Below, in pieces: positions 8,321 through 18,900 of a stretch of DNA of 64,000 nucleotides; positions within the stretch are counted from its first letter, which is position 1, and each line of letters begins with the position of its first letter. The position numbers and the translations under genes were made by a program. The stretch is taken from positions 1 to 64,000 of the forward strand of contig JAFVQM010000030.1 of the NCBI GenBank assembly GCA_017504795.1, given 5' to 3'. The DNA is from Clostridia bacterium (GTDB taxonomy: Bacteria > Bacillota > Clostridia > Christensenellales > Borkfalkiaceae). Under the pieces are notes generated by a model, which ran no database searches, had not been told where the DNA came from, and saw only the letters and a program-made list of their open reading frames with translations.

Positions 8321-9187
8321 TTATTTTGAGTTGTTGTAATTTTCAAATAACTTTTCGTAATTTTCTCTAATGAGTGAAAGCGGATATTTTTTACTTCTTA
8401 AAGAAACTTCATAGGTAAACTCGCCGTTATATCCTATCTTTTCAAGCGCGCCTATTATTTTATTCCAGTTAAGTATACCGTCACCTGGAAGATTATGCCT
8501 TTCTTTTATCTCGTCACGGTCGCTAACGTGTAAGCACTTAACTCGACTACCAACCTTTTCAATAAAATCTTCAGGCGTGTCGATAAACGGGTGGTTTATA
8601 TCTATTACCACCATAAGTTTAGGAACTTTTTCAAGTAACCAAAGCATTTCTTCAATGCTGTTTACCATAATCCCGCGGGACATGTTTTCAATGCAAATGG
8701 TCGCGTCAACACTGTCGCAAAGTTCTTGCATTGACTTTCTAAGTTGCTCCATCATTTTCCATCTAACTTCTTTGTCTTCAACGTCAATTTTACCGGGGTG
8801 AATAACGAAATATTTAGGCTCGCCCTTCTCAAACTGCCCTATTGCCCACTTTGCGCGCTCAACAGACAACTTTCGCATATCTTCGTCAAGCGAATCAAAC
8901 TCCCAAAACGGAAGCGCAAAAGGAAGATGAACGCTATTTAGTTTCATACCGTTTTTCTTTATTATTTCCACAAACTCTTTAACGGCAGGAAAGTTTTCTT
9001 CTTCTTCCTTTAAGTTCCACGCACCGCCGGCTGAAAGTTCCATAGACGAAAAATTATTTTCTTTCATCTCTTTGGTAATAGCGTCGATATAATCGTGAAG
9101 TTTTACTATTTTGTATTGTTTTTTACTCTCGTCAATCCACTCGTAAGTAAAACAATCAGTTGAAATTCCTAAATTAAGTTTATACAC
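8321..9187 (-). CDS. Sugar phosphate isomerase/epimerase-like TIM-barrel protein (copy 2)
   Basis: 288 residues from a GTG start at 9185-9187. GTG is preferred over the longer ATG because AAGGTG lies just upstream, it is 1 nt after the stop of the preceding gene, and the protein then lines up with its paralogue (xYKLxLGxS). It belongs to the xylose isomerase-like TIM-barrel (AP_endonuc_2) superfamily. Metal-site residues are visible: Glu in CIENMSRG, Asp/His in VIDINHPFID and HVSDRDE, and Glu near the end (FTYEVSL). The exact substrate is unknown. It is coupled to its paralogue, probably by tandem duplication. Confidence 0.8.
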   Translation of the reverse strand: MYKLNLGISTDCFTYEWIDESKKQYKIVKLHDYIDAITKEMKENNFSSMELSAGGAWNLKEEEENFPAVKEFVEIIKKNGMKLNSVHLPFALPFWEFDSLDEDMRKLSVERAKWAIGQFEKGEPKYFVIHPGKIDVEDKEVRWKMMEQLRKSMQELCDSVDATICIENMSRGIMVNSIEEMLWLLEKVPKLMVVIDINHPFIDTPEDFIEKVGSRVKCLHVSDRDEIKERHNLPGDGILNWNKIIGALEKIGYNGEFTYEVSLRSKKYPLSLIRENYEKLFENYNNSK

Positions 9188-9188
9188 A

Positions 9189-10034
9189 TTACACCTTCTT
9201 ATTATATTCGTTAAATAATTTATCAAAACTAAGTTTAATTTCCTTGGGCTTTATCTCGTTCGGTTCGTAATTAAACACGCCGTTATAACCTATTTTTTCA
9301 AGCGCGCCTATAATGTTGTTCCAGTTAAGAACGCCGTCACCTGCGATAAAATGCCTTTCTCTTTCGTTATCGCGGTCGCTGATATGCAACCCCTTTACCC
9401 TATCTGCTATTTTCAAAATATACTCTTCGGGCGTTTCTATAAACATATGATTTACGTCAATTACCATCATAAGTTTAGGAACGCGTTCTAAAACGTAAAG
9501 CGCCTCACTAGTTTGGTTAAGAAGCCCAACGCTAGTCATATTTTCTATGCAAATGGTTTTAGAAGTACTGTCGCAAAGGTCTTTTAACGACTTTACAAGC
9601 CCGTCAAGCATAGGCTGTCTTTCTTCTACTGTTTTAGGTCTTAAACCGGGGTGTATAACGAAGTATTTTATATCTTCGTTTTCAAAAAACTTCATAGCCC
9701 ACTTGGCGTGTTCAACTGAAAACTTTCTCTTCTCTTCGTCAAGCGAAGCAAAGTCCCAAAAATATAAAGCAAACGGCAAATGAACGCTGTTTACCGCTAA
9801 ACCTTCTTCTTTTGCAATATCTAAAAACTTGGTAACTAATGGAAAATACTTTTGCTCTTCTTCGTAGTTCCACCCCGCCATAGGGCAAAGTTCAATAGAC
9901 GTGCACCCGTTTTCCTTTAAGGCTTTAACGTTTTTTCTAAACTTGTCGAATTCAGGTATTATATCGTAGGTTTTATCTTCGTAAATTTTAGTTTCATAGC
10001 AACCTAGCGAACAACCTAGTTTAAGTTTATACAT
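9189..10034 (-). CDS. Sugar phosphate isomerase/epimerase-like TIM-barrel protein (copy 1)
   Basis: 281 residues, with AAAGGAG before the ATG. Same family as the next gene, with matching blocks throughout: SIELCPMAGWN/SMELSAGGAWN, VNSVHLPFALYFWDF, YFVIHPG, TICIENM, VIDVNHMFIETPE, HISDRDNERERHF, IIGALEKIGYNG. Metal-ligand Glu, Asp and His positions are kept in both. Likely functions are isomerisation or epimerisation of a sugar or inositol derivative; I cannot say which. Keeping two closely similar copies in one operon suggests related substrates or a heteromeric enzyme. Confidence 0.8.
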   Translation of the reverse strand: MYKLKLGCSLGCYETKIYEDKTYDIIPEFDKFRKNVKALKENGCTSIELCPMAGWNYEEEQKYFPLVTKFLDIAKEEGLAVNSVHLPFALYFWDFASLDEEKRKFSVEHAKWAMKFFENEDIKYFVIHPGLRPKTVEERQPMLDGLVKSLKDLCDSTSKTICIENMTSVGLLNQTSEALYVLERVPKLMMVIDVNHMFIETPEEYILKIADRVKGLHISDRDNERERHFIAGDGVLNWNNIIGALEKIGYNGVFNYEPNEIKPKEIKLSFDKLFNEYNKKV

Positions 10035-10084
10035 ATATTTTCTCCTTTATTTAATTTTAACACTACGCAAAATTTTGTCAATAC

Positions 10085-10110
10085 AAAAACGCCGAAAAAT
10101 CGGCGTTTTT
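10085..10110 (-). terminator. Intrinsic terminator after the esterase gene
   Basis: AAAAACGCCGA, loop AAAA, TCGGCGTTTTT. T runs on both sides; it lies 2 nt from the esterase stop. Confidence 0.8.
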
Positions 10111-10111
10111 A

Positions 10112-10879
10112 TTAACTTCTTTCCTTTATAAAATCTACAATCATATTTCCCCAAACGCTATATCCGTCTTCGTTGGCGTGCCCTGTGTAATGACAATGTT
10201 TTCCGTTCATAACCTTATAGTCGTACGTTTCAGGATAATCAAAATATTTTAAGGTTTTTATAACTAGCATAATCTGTTCAAAGCGAGCCGGCATGTCGTT
10301 ATCAGAAACTATAAATCTCATACGCGGATAACTTTTATCAAGCCCTATATAGTATAAAGGCGCAGCCTCGTCAACTATAACTCTTCTATGGTCGAGCCCA
10401 CGCTCTTTCAAAACGTTAAAGTGAGTGGTTGGTTGACCCGCATCGTGAAAATAACCACTAACGTCGTCGTTAGACATGCCAACAGCGTTAAGCCACTTTC
10501 TATCAAAGCAAAGCATCATTGAAATATAACCGCCAGCAGAACTACCGCCGATAAAAATCTTATCCGTGCCAAATAGTGAAGAATTATCTTTTACCCACTT
10601 AACCGCCTTAGCCGCGTCTTCAATAAATTCGGGGTATTTTGCGTCGTAATCTTCGTGTTTTTCACTTTTATAAAGCCTATAATTAGCCGAAACGAGCGCA
10701 ACGTTATTTTCCTCAACCAAGCATTTAATAGTCGGTGGGTTTTGCCATTTATTGCCGTTTACAAGCCCACCGCCGTGAAAGTAAATAAACACAGCGTCCG
10801 CCTTGCCGTCTGGAATAAACGCGTCAAGTATTTGCCTTTTATGTTCGTTCGAGTACTGAACGTCTAATAATTCCTTCAT
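10112..10879 (-). CDS. Alpha/beta-hydrolase, hormone-sensitive-lipase/acetyl-esterase type
   Basis: 255 residues, cytosolic. The oxyanion-hole motif HGGG is at 35-38 (YFHGGGLVNG). The nucleophile is Ser in GGSSAGG (about 113) and the likely catalytic His is in NGKHCHYTG near the C-terminus. It belongs to the carboxylesterase/acetyl xylan esterase-like group, which removes acyl groups from sugars or small esters. Given neighbouring glycosidases and isomerases, deacetylation of an imported glycan is plausible (inference). AAGGAG ribosome site; single gene with its own terminator. Confidence 0.82.
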   Translation of the reverse strand: MKELLDVQYSNEHKRQILDAFIPDGKADAVFIYFHGGGLVNGNKWQNPPTIKCLVEENNVALVSANYRLYKSEKHEDYDAKYPEFIEDAAKAVKWVKDNSSLFGTDKIFIGGSSAGGYISMMLCFDRKWLNAVGMSNDDVSGYFHDAGQPTTHFNVLKERGLDHRRVIVDEAAPLYYIGLDKSYPRMRFIVSDNDMPARFEQIMLVIKTLKYFDYPETYDYKVMNGKHCHYTGHANEDGYSVWGNMIVDFIKERS

Positions 10880-11100
10880 AATATCTCCTTAAACAAGTTT
10901 AGATAATTTTACCATTTATATATAATAAAATCAAGCCTTTTAACTGTTTTTTGCAACGAGAACCACAAGATAAAACCGTATCGCCAGGAAATAATTAAAT
11001 TGTGTAAAATTTAATTAGCCGTATGGAAACATATGTTATACGCCGTTGGCGATTACATACGCCCTATGAGTGATTACATACCAAGCCTGTCGGCTTGGAT
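10880..11100. other. Intergenic region with inverted repeats, no gene seen
   Basis: No ORF with a ribosome site is visible. It contains the 9-bp inverted repeat AATTAAATT/AATTTAATT (10993-11016), the short hairpin CCAAGCC-TGTC-GGCTTGG (11081-11098), and GATTACATAC twice, 21 nt apart. The hairpin has no T run in either direction, so it is not a normal terminator. Confidence 0.4.
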
Positions 11101-11136
11101 AAAAAAAAGAACGGTTTTGTAACCGTTCTTTTTTTT
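11101..11136 (-). terminator. Intrinsic terminator of tRNA-Gln
   Basis: A long stem (GAACGGTT, loop TTGT, AACCGTTC) flanked by A8 and T8 lies directly after the CCA end of the tRNA. Symmetric, so it can work in both directions. Confidence 0.85.
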
Positions 11137-11210
11137 GGCTGGGGTAGTAGGATTCGAACCTACGGATGACGGAGTCAGAGTCCGTAGCCTTACCGCTTGG
11201 CGACACCCCA
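11136..11210 (-). tRNA. tRNA-Gln (anticodon CUG)
   Basis: Cloverleaf on the minus strand: acceptor TGGGGTG/TACCCCA with discriminator G and encoded CCA, D-arm GCCAAGCGGTAAGGC, anticodon stem ACGGA/TCCGT with loop CTCTGAC (CTG), T-arm GTAGGTTCGAATCCTAC. It is a match for bacterial tRNA-Gln with the less common CUG anticodon. The same window encodes GlnRS. Confidence 0.96.
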
Positions 11211-11304
11211 ATTTTTAATAATAATACCAAATATTAAAATAAATTACAACTATTTTTTCGCCCTTATTTAATTTTTGAATTAAAAAAGACGGATAACCCG
11301 CCTT

Positions 11305-11874
11305 TTACACCGCTTGACTATCTATCTTGCAGTCCTTCATACACAAATATAGTAGCGTTGTATCATACCTAGCGTCGTGCGCGGATAAACTGCCCTTTCC
11401 AAAAAGTTCAATGCATTTTTTAGAAACGTCGTACGTATAAACATCTAAAAACTCGGCAACTTCTGAAAGTTTTGGATATTTATAGCCACCGCTTTTTCTT
11501 GGTAGTTTGATAATAGGAGTATAATATTTCATACTGTCTACCGCCGTGTTATACTTAAAAATTTCGTCTAAATACGAATACTCGGCAGTTAAAAAAGAAA
11601 GGTCGAAATTTACGTTGTGCGCAATTATTACGCTTGCACTTAAAAAGTCGTTTTGAATTTCGTCGGCATAGTCAGAAAAGGTCTTTCCGCCCGATAAAAC
11701 CGCCAACTTTTCCGCAGTAAAACCGTGAATTTTAACCGATTCTTCGGGAACGTAATCAACCGCGAAAAAAAAGTTTTTCGCGGTGAGATTATCTCCGTCT
11801 TCCATAACGTATGATAGTTGTATTATTCTACCGGGGATAAGCCCCGTGGTTTCGGTGTCGAAATATATCGTCAT
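11305..11874 (-). CDS. DnaQ-like 3'-5' exonuclease (DEDD superfamily)
   Basis: 189 residues from the ATG at 11874, chosen because AAAGGA lies 9 nt upstream and the family motif begins at once (MTIYFDTETTGL). Exo I is DTE (Asp/Glu at about 6-8), Exo II is HNVNFDLSFL and Exo III is SAHDARYDT, giving the acidic residues and His/Tyr expected for a DnaQ-type nuclease. It is a stand-alone nuclease domain. It follows addB, addA and a membrane-protein gene on the same strand, so it may be part of the same DNA repair transcript (inference). Confidence 0.85.
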   Translation of the reverse strand: MTIYFDTETTGLIPGRIIQLSYVMEDGDNLTAKNFFFAVDYVPEESVKIHGFTAEKLAVLSGGKTFSDYADEIQNDFLSASVIIAHNVNFDLSFLTAEYSYLDEIFKYNTAVDSMKYYTPIIKLPRKSGGYKYPKLSEVAEFLDVYTYDVSKKCIELFGKGSLSAHDARYDTTLLYLCMKDCKIDSQAV

Positions 11875-11890
11875 TAGTAATTTCCTTTTT

Positions 11891-12541
11891 TCAACTTGCG
11901 TAAAGCGCAATTTTTTTAATTAGCATTGAAAGTTTTTCAGAAAGCACCGCTCTTTCGCTATCACTAGGCTGGCGCGATATAAAGTTCATAAGATATAACT
12001 CTAAATCTTCAATTTCGCGGTAATCGTTATCAGATAGCGGTTTTTCTTTAAGATTATTTATTAAACCTTTGACGTGTGAAACGTCTAAATACCCGTCCGT
12101 TACGCTAGCGCTCGACGTGTAATTATAAGGTTTTGGCGTTATGGTTGAAACCTTTATCTCACTAGGTATTTCATTAAAAATACTAGACTTTTCCACGCGG
12201 TTTTTACAAGTTTTCATATTTGATAGCGAGCGTATAACCGTATAGAAAATAATTGATAGCGATATAAGTAGCGTCATAAAAGCGTACACCGACTTCGGCG
12301 TTTCAAAAAGTAGTTTTTCGCCAAAATAATCTTCTATTTGAAAGTACAGCGTAACTACCAAACTCAAAAGCGAATAGCAAAGATAGTATACGGTATCTCT
12401 TTGCTTTTTTGATAGAAGTGAAATAATTACTTCTAAAACGAAAACGAGTGCGGACGATACGGTTAAAATAATTACGACTAAGTGCGCAATATATCCAAAG
12501 TCAAACGAAATTAAATCAATAATGGGTTTAAGGTCTTTCAT
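11891..12541 (-). CDS. Predicted membrane protein of unknown function
   Basis: 216 residues. Three predicted membrane helices lie near 18-42, 50-66 and 83-106, followed by a basic connector (KTCKNRVEK) and a soluble C-terminal half with a predicted helical segment (VKGLINNLKEK to the end). I do not recognise a family. GGAG lies before the ATG. It sits between addA and the DnaQ-like exonuclease with short gaps, so it is probably co-transcribed with them, but nothing in the protein points to DNA repair. Confidence 0.6.
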   Translation of the reverse strand: MKDLKPIIDLISFDFGYIAHLVVIILTVSSALVFVLEVIISLLSKKQRDTVYYLCYSLLSLVVTLYFQIEDYFGEKLLFETPKSVYAFMTLLISLSIIFYTVIRSLSNMKTCKNRVEKSSIFNEIPSEIKVSTITPKPYNYTSSASVTDGYLDVSHVKGLINNLKEKPLSDNDYREIEDLELYLMNFISRQPSDSERAVLSEKLSMLIKKIALYAS

Positions 12542-12581
12542 AACAATTCTCCAAAAAAATTGTTAACAAAACCACAAAATT

Positions 12582-15500
12582 TTATACCGTTATAACTTTT
12601 TCTTGTAAAACGTTAATTATATACTTCCCTTTTAGTTTTACGCCTAGAATTTTTTCAAGCGCGTACCCGTATAGTTCAAGTTGAGTTTTATACGCTTTAA
12701 TTAAGTCTTCGTCACTTTCTATCGTTGAAATTTTATAGTCGATAAGCACTGCCTCGCCGTCTTTTACGGCAACAAGGTCTAATATACCTTGAATTAAAAC
12801 GCTACCGCCAACCGCCGTAGGTAAAAGTTTACTTGCTGGAACTAACTGGCAAAACTTCCTTTCTTTATATAACGCGCAGTCTTTTATATCTTCAAAAACT
12901 TTAAGCGCTAAAACCCTTTCCACCTTATCTACGTCGATATAGTTCGCGTCACTTTCGCTCATAAGCCCTTTTGAAACAAAGTTTTCTAAATCGGTTTTGC
13001 CGTTATAGTTATAAAAGTCAATAAGTTCAAAGAACCTATGGTAAGCCGTGCCCTTTTCACTACTAGAATCACCGAATAAATCAGTTCTTTTATAATACTC
13101 GTCACCACCACTATTGACGTCGGAAACCGAACTTTTAACAGGGAGTTCAATTTCATTTTCAAACGGGTAGCGGTAAGATAGGTTATTGACAATCTCGTCT
13201 ATATATCTTTCAGTTTTAGGTACGCCTGCAACGGTAACGCCTTCTAGCCTATCGTCAAGCAAAATATCTTGCGGGTTGTAGATGGTAACTGGCGCGGTGC
13301 CGTTTAACAAGAAGTCACTCATTCGGTTTGCTTCTATTAGGTCTTTTTGGCTTTCAACGTCCTTTCCGTTAACTATTACGTGCAAGTAGCATTTAGCCCT
13401 AGTTAGCGCCACGTAAAATAGCCTTAACTCTTCAACGGCAGACTCTTTCTTCTGCCTGTGTTTAAGTAGCGCGCGAACGGTGTTTTCACTAGCCGTCATA
13501 CTCTCTTCGTTGAAACTTTTAACCGCCACGCCAAACTCACGCATTGAAATTACGCTACCGCGACGGTCGGCACTATTAAACGACTTTGACGTTCCCGCTA
13601 TTATAACCACGGGGTACTCTAACCCCTTTGAGGCATGCATCGTCATAACCTTTATAGTATCTTCGCCTGACGACTCTGACACCGCCATATCTTCAAGCGC
13701 GCTATCTAGGTGCGACTCAAACTCGCAAACCTTTAACGCCTTGCCGTTTACAACGCCTTCACTTAAAAATCTCTCTATCCTTTTAAGCCTTTGCTTGCCG
13801 TATGGCGACGCTAGTATTTTAGCGAGATATCCCGTTTCTTTTACTATGCCGTTTATAACTTCTTGAACGCTCAAAAACTCGGCTATAAGGCGTTTATCTT
13901 CAAGCCACGTTAAGAATTTTTGAACGCGTTCACCCAAAGTGGAATTTTCTTTTGCCATCTTGTGAACGCAGTTATAAAAACTAACTTCTCTACCCGTACC
14001 GCCTAAACTTCTAATAAACGCGAGTTCGTTTTCACTAAACCCAAATAGGTGTAGCATCACGGTTGCGAGCGGAACGTCACGGTCGGCGCAAGAGAGTAGT
14101 TTTATAAGGTTGACAAGCACCTTTATTTCGGGATAATCTTCTATCGTTTTTTTCACGCTTGAAGTTACGGGTATCCCCATTGAAGAAAGCCCCGAAACTA
14201 TTTCTTCTGCTAGTTTCGAGCCACCGCCCACCGAGCGCAACAAGATACAAATATCCCCAAACCCCACTTTTTTGTAGCGGTTAGTTTCGTCTTTTTCCTT
14301 AACGTCGTAATAAGGCTTACCCAAGGTGTCCATCGCGAGTTTTATAACGAGTTTAGCCTCGGCTGAAAGGTCTGCCTTTTTCTTGTTTTCAGTTGAGTTT
14401 TTAACGGAATAAACACCGCGTTTTATCTCAACTTCGTCTTCCTTTTCGGCTTTTATTATTTGGTGAATTTCCGCCTTTCCTTCAAAATCTAAATAACCCC
14501 CACCGTAAACCATAGGGTTATTTTTATAGTCCGTTCCACCGAAATCTTCCTTCATTATAGGCGAGAAAATTCCGTTGACCGCGTCTATTATACTTTTTGC
14601 ACTTCTAAAATTATTGTCAAGCGGAATAGCCGAACCTTCACCGCGAGTAAACCTATCGTATTTTTGCTTAAAGTACGACGGGTTACACCCCCTAAACGCG
14701 TAAATACTTTGTTTGCTATCGCCAACTAAAAAGGCGTTATTATTTGATATTAAATTGATTATTTCTTCTTGAACGGCGTTAACGTCTTGATACTCGTCAA
14801 CGAAAACGTATTTGTAAGTGTTTTTTACTTCGTTTAGAACGTTTTCATCTTGAAGTAGCAAAAGCGCTAATCTTTCAAGGTCGTTAAAGTCAACGGCGTT
14901 TTCTTCGCGCTTGATAGCATGATATTCTTCCCCGTAAAGCCTAGCAAGGTTTATGAGTTTTTTAACCGTTTGCAAACTCGATAAAACTCTTTCTTCTTGC
15001 ACGGTTTTAGGTGTAGAAAACACTTCAACGGCGTCTTTTATTGCACTTCTAAACCCGTCGACTACGATTTTGAGTTCGGCTTGCTCGTCAGGTTGCTTGC
15101 TTTTACCAGATGGTAGCGTGGTAGAAAAACCGATATGGCTTTCAAAAAAGTCAAAATAATCGCTTGAATATAAGAGTTCGTCACAATAATTTTTAAGTTT
15201 TTCAGCGTACGTTTTGCGAACTATATCTTCGCTAAATTTTGCGCTTAAATCACCAAATAGGTTGCCGTATACCCTAGCCACCGTATCGAGTTCGGGTTTA
15301 TACTCGCTTTGAATAAGACTAAACGCGTCTTTATAAGTTGACAAAGTTTTTTCTTCAACCTTATCAATACCGCCCTCGCTCTCAGCGTAATCGTAAAGCG
15401 ATTTTACAACGCTTTTAAGCCCGTTATCCGTTCTCCCTGACGAAAACGCAGGAATAAGCGACAAAAAGTCCTCGTCATGCAAGTCGTATAACCTTTCAAA

Positions 15501-15926
15501 AAGATTGCTTACCGCCCTTTCTTCAAGTGCTTTTTTCTCACTTTCGTCAACTACTTTGCTTAAATAGTCCACACCTAAAACGTAGAAGTATTTTTTTATG
15601 AGTTTTGAGCAAAACGAGTGTATAGTAGATATGTCCGAACTAGAAACTAGGTCAAGTTGTTCTTTAAGCCTACTATCGCCTACTTGTAGATATTTTTTAG
15701 TTAGTGCCGAACGAAGTTTGTCTTTCATTTCTTGCGCGGCAAGTTTGGTAAAGGTAACGGCTAAAATCTCGTCAACCCCAACGCCTTCTTCAATGATAAG
15801 CCTTATAATTCTCTCGATTACGACGAAGGTTTTTCCAGACCCTGCCGACGCCGACACCAGCGCATTTCCCTTTCCGTGATTTATCGCCTTTTCTTGCATA
15901 GGCGTTAACTTATTTTTTTGTTCCAT
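12582..15926 (-). CDS. addA: AddA helicase-nuclease subunit
   Basis: 1114 residues. UvrD/Rep-type superfamily 1A helicase fused to a C-terminal RecB-type nuclease. Visible motifs: Q-motif LTPMQEKAI, Walker A SAGSGKT (27-33), motif II VFVDEYQDVN, motif III GDSKQSIYAFRG, motif V TMHASKGLEYPVV, motif VI FYVALTRAK, and the nuclease core VLIDYK near 1070. With AddB it resects double-strand ends until it meets a Chi-like site, preparing ends for RecA. Its ATG is 1 nt after the addB stop. Length is typical for Clostridia (about 1100-1250). Confidence 0.95.
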   Translation of the reverse strand: MEQKNKLTPMQEKAINHGKGNALVSASAGSGKTFVVIERIIRLIIEEGVGVDEILAVTFTKLAAQEMKDKLRSALTKKYLQVGDSRLKEQLDLVSSSDISTIHSFCSKLIKKYFYVLGVDYLSKVVDESEKKALEERAVSNLFERLYDLHDEDFLSLIPAFSSGRTDNGLKSVVKSLYDYAESEGGIDKVEEKTLSTYKDAFSLIQSEYKPELDTVARVYGNLFGDLSAKFSEDIVRKTYAEKLKNYCDELLYSSDYFDFFESHIGFSTTLPSGKSKQPDEQAELKIVVDGFRSAIKDAVEVFSTPKTVQEERVLSSLQTVKKLINLARLYGEEYHAIKREENAVDFNDLERLALLLLQDENVLNEVKNTYKYVFVDEYQDVNAVQEEIINLISNNNAFLVGDSKQSIYAFRGCNPSYFKQKYDRFTRGEGSAIPLDNNFRSAKSIIDAVNGIFSPIMKEDFGGTDYKNNPMVYGGGYLDFEGKAEIHQIIKAEKEDEVEIKRGVYSVKNSTENKKKADLSAEAKLVIKLAMDTLGKPYYDVKEKDETNRYKKVGFGDICILLRSVGGGSKLAEEIVSGLSSMGIPVTSSVKKTIEDYPEIKVLVNLIKLLSCADRDVPLATVMLHLFGFSENELAFIRSLGGTGREVSFYNCVHKMAKENSTLGERVQKFLTWLEDKRLIAEFLSVQEVINGIVKETGYLAKILASPYGKQRLKRIERFLSEGVVNGKALKVCEFESHLDSALEDMAVSESSGEDTIKVMTMHASKGLEYPVVIIAGTSKSFNSADRRGSVISMREFGVAVKSFNEESMTASENTVRALLKHRQKKESAVEELRLFYVALTRAKCYLHVIVNGKDVESQKDLIEANRMSDFLLNGTAPVTIYNPQDILLDDRLEGVTVAGVPKTERYIDEIVNNLSYRYPFENEIELPVKSSVSDVNSGGDEYYKRTDLFGDSSSEKGTAYHRFFELIDFYNYNGKTDLENFVSKGLMSESDANYIDVDKVERVLALKVFEDIKDCALYKERKFCQLVPASKLLPTAVGGSVLIQGILDLVAVKDGEAVLIDYKISTIESDEDLIKAYKTQLELYGYALEKILGVKLKGKYIINVLQEKVITV

Positions 15927-15927
15927 A

Positions 15928-18900
15928 TTAGTTTTCCGCCTTATTGCCTAGTTTTTCGCTTTCTAAAACCGCATCTACAATCGTTGATTTACTAACCTTA
16001 GAAACCTTTCTAAACTCACCGCCCTCATTTGGCGAGAACCCGCACATGCCCGCATATTGACAGTAGTCACAAGCGCCGTCGTAGGGGGACGGGGTGCAGT
16101 ATCCGTCACGTATTTCGTCAATACAGTTTTCGGATACGAGTTTAGAATATTTTAGATATTTTTGCATTTCGCTATCTGATAAAACTGCCGAAGTTTTATA
16201 AGGTTTTCCGTCCTTTGCTAAGGCTACTTTCACGATTTGAGAACCCTTGTTTTCTAAAATGTTTATATCGGTTGCGGTTAAAACGCTTTCACTATCAACG
16301 GTGCGCCCTTGCATAGTGTAGGTTTCTTCGGTTTCGCTATACCCGTCTTTTACTGGATAGTAATACGCGCCGGCAGGCTTTTTATCCCCGCCAACGAAAG
16401 CGTTCATATAAAGATATAGTTGAAGTTTGTTGCCCGTGTAAAAACTCTCGTCACTAGGCGAAATTCTACCCGACTTATAGTCGATAATTCTAATATAATC
16501 ACCACTTTCGTCAACCCTATCCACAACGCCTTTCACGAAAACGTTACCGCTTTTAGCGCTGAGTTTAATAGCCGGTATATCTTGCCCGTTACCAAACCGC
16601 TTTTCGTAGTACTTTGGCGTAAAGGTGGAATTTTTAATAGAATTATACACGCTAAAACATACCCTTTTACTCTCCTTTTCAAGTCTTTCAAGGTTGTATA
16701 TAAGTTTAGAAGAGTTAAGGTATTTTTTATAATCTTCACTATTTTTTATCTCGATAAAAATTTCTTCAACAAGTTTATCGCTAGAAATTTTATCGCTAAC
16801 TTTTGATATATCTTTAACGTACTTTTCGCAAATTAAGTGTAGTAGCGTGCCCGTTTCGTTTACCCTAATATCGCTTATTGCAGTTTCTTTGAGTTTCAAA
16901 ACGTTACTAGCGTAGTTTTTATACGGGCAAGAAAAATAACTTTCTAGTACGCTTGCGCTTATCTCTCCGCCCTTTATACTTAAATTATCACCTTTATCTA
17001 TAAACCTTTCTTGCGAAGGCTCTTTCAAAAGGTTATCCGTTTTTTGCTTTAACTCGTTAAGCCCCAAAATCTCGGTCGCTTTGTAAAAGGACGCTATCTT
17101 GTCAGCAGTTTCTCTATCGCCGTTTTTATAGTCGGTATACATCTTGGCAATTTCTATGAGTGAAACGTTTTCGTTTGAAAAACCTTGCGCGTCACTTTGA
17201 GAAAGAGTGGTAGAATTATTTCTTAAACTCGTAGTCTTTTTTAACCCGAACGCCGAAATTAAATATTTAATTGCGTCGGACTTATAAAGCGTTCCGCCCT
17301 TACCGTCGGTTACCGAATAGGATAGTTTTAGTTTTTCGTTGAACGAACACAAAGTGATTAAAACGTTTTCGCGCTCGCGCTTGTTAACCGCTTTGATTTT
17401 AGGCTCGATTATTACGTTAAACCCGTCTAAAACGCTCAAATCTCCGTCGGATAGAATAGACGTGTCGCTTTTAGTAAAGGGAACGTCACCACAAAGCCCC
17501 ATAGCGTATAAAACTTCGGCGCTTTGAATTTTAACGTCCTTACACTCGCCGATATAAACTGCGTCGTATAAAATAGGAATAGAACTAATTTTAGCGCCCG
17601 TTGCACCGCTTAAAAATACGTTCTTAAAGTCAAGCGCCGTGATTTTTGACGAACCTAGAACGTCTACCATCTCGTCTAAAACGGATACGACTTTATCAAA
17701 AGCCCTATCGTTAACGTCAGATAACGCAAACTTGTCCATCTCTTTAAGTTTTTTTGATAAACTAAGTAAATTATCTTTAACGCCCAAATCAAACAGCATT
17801 TCCTTTACCGCGGTAGCATAGTCTAAAACGGTACTTGAAACGGCTAGTTTTTGCACGGTTTTGATAAGGTTTTCTCGATACTTTTCAAAGGTTGAGTTTT
17901 CCTCAGCGTCAAAGGTAAAGGGGGTGTAAAAACCCTTGCGGTTAATCATATTCTTGAAAACTAGATTTTTAAGTTTATCGGATAAATTTTTGTTTGGGAT
18001 AAACAAACTCGAACTTATAACCTTATAAAAATCTTTGTTTGAAAGCCCCTTTCTTTGAAAGTCTAACACCGAAACTATAAAATCGCAAACAGGGTGGTCT
18101 GAAAGGCTAGACGTCTTTTCAACGAAGTATGGAATTTTATAGTCTAAAAACGCCTTTTCAAGATATGGCAAGTTATCTTGCATACTGCCAAGCGCTATCG
18201 AAATATCTCTAAACCTAAGCCCACGTTTCACTTGCAATAGTATATCTTTTGCAACGTGTTCACTCTCGTCTAAATTATCGCTTGCCTCGTATAGCGATAC
18301 GTTTTCAGTTTTAAGTGGAACGAAATCTTCCGCAAACACCTTAGGGTTATAAAAAGTTCTTTTAATATGCTCTGCCTCTGCGGGCAAATTTCCGCACGCG
18401 TTATAAACTTTTGCGGTTGGGCAAATTTCTAAAAGCCTATTATACGTTTCGCCCGTATATACTTGGCAGTTTTTGTCGTAAGGTATAACCGCGTGCAAAC
18501 TCTCGGCGGTAGAGTAAAGCGCACTAAAAACGTCGTACCGCTGGCGTGTTACCGACTGAAAGCCCGCAAGCACCACCGCGGTATCTTTAAGGCTACTATC
18601 GTTTTTGCAAAGGTTTGGCATAAGCGATAAGTATTCGTTACTGTCGTAAAGCCCACGCTCTTTAATCTCTTCGTCATAACGGCTATACACGGTATAAACG
18701 TCTTTTACTTTATTATAAAGCGCGGGGGTAACGCTAGCGTCCCCGTCTAATAAGTTTTTGAGTTCGTTTGGCGTTATTTTAGCGCTTTCAAGTTGAGATA
18801 TAAGTTCGTATAAAACCACCGCCATATTAGGGGTGTTTACGGAATTTCCAAAACAACAAAGTTTTCCTTTAAGGTCGGCGATAATTTTTCTTATCACCAT

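Noticed and set aside
11081..11098. Hairpin CCAAGCC-TGTC-GGCTTGG as a terminator
   Set aside because: No T run follows on either strand, so I list it only as an inverted repeat.
11036..11230. 64-aa ORF on the minus strand
   Set aside because: It covers the tRNA-Gln gene and its terminator, with no ribosome site; it is a shadow.
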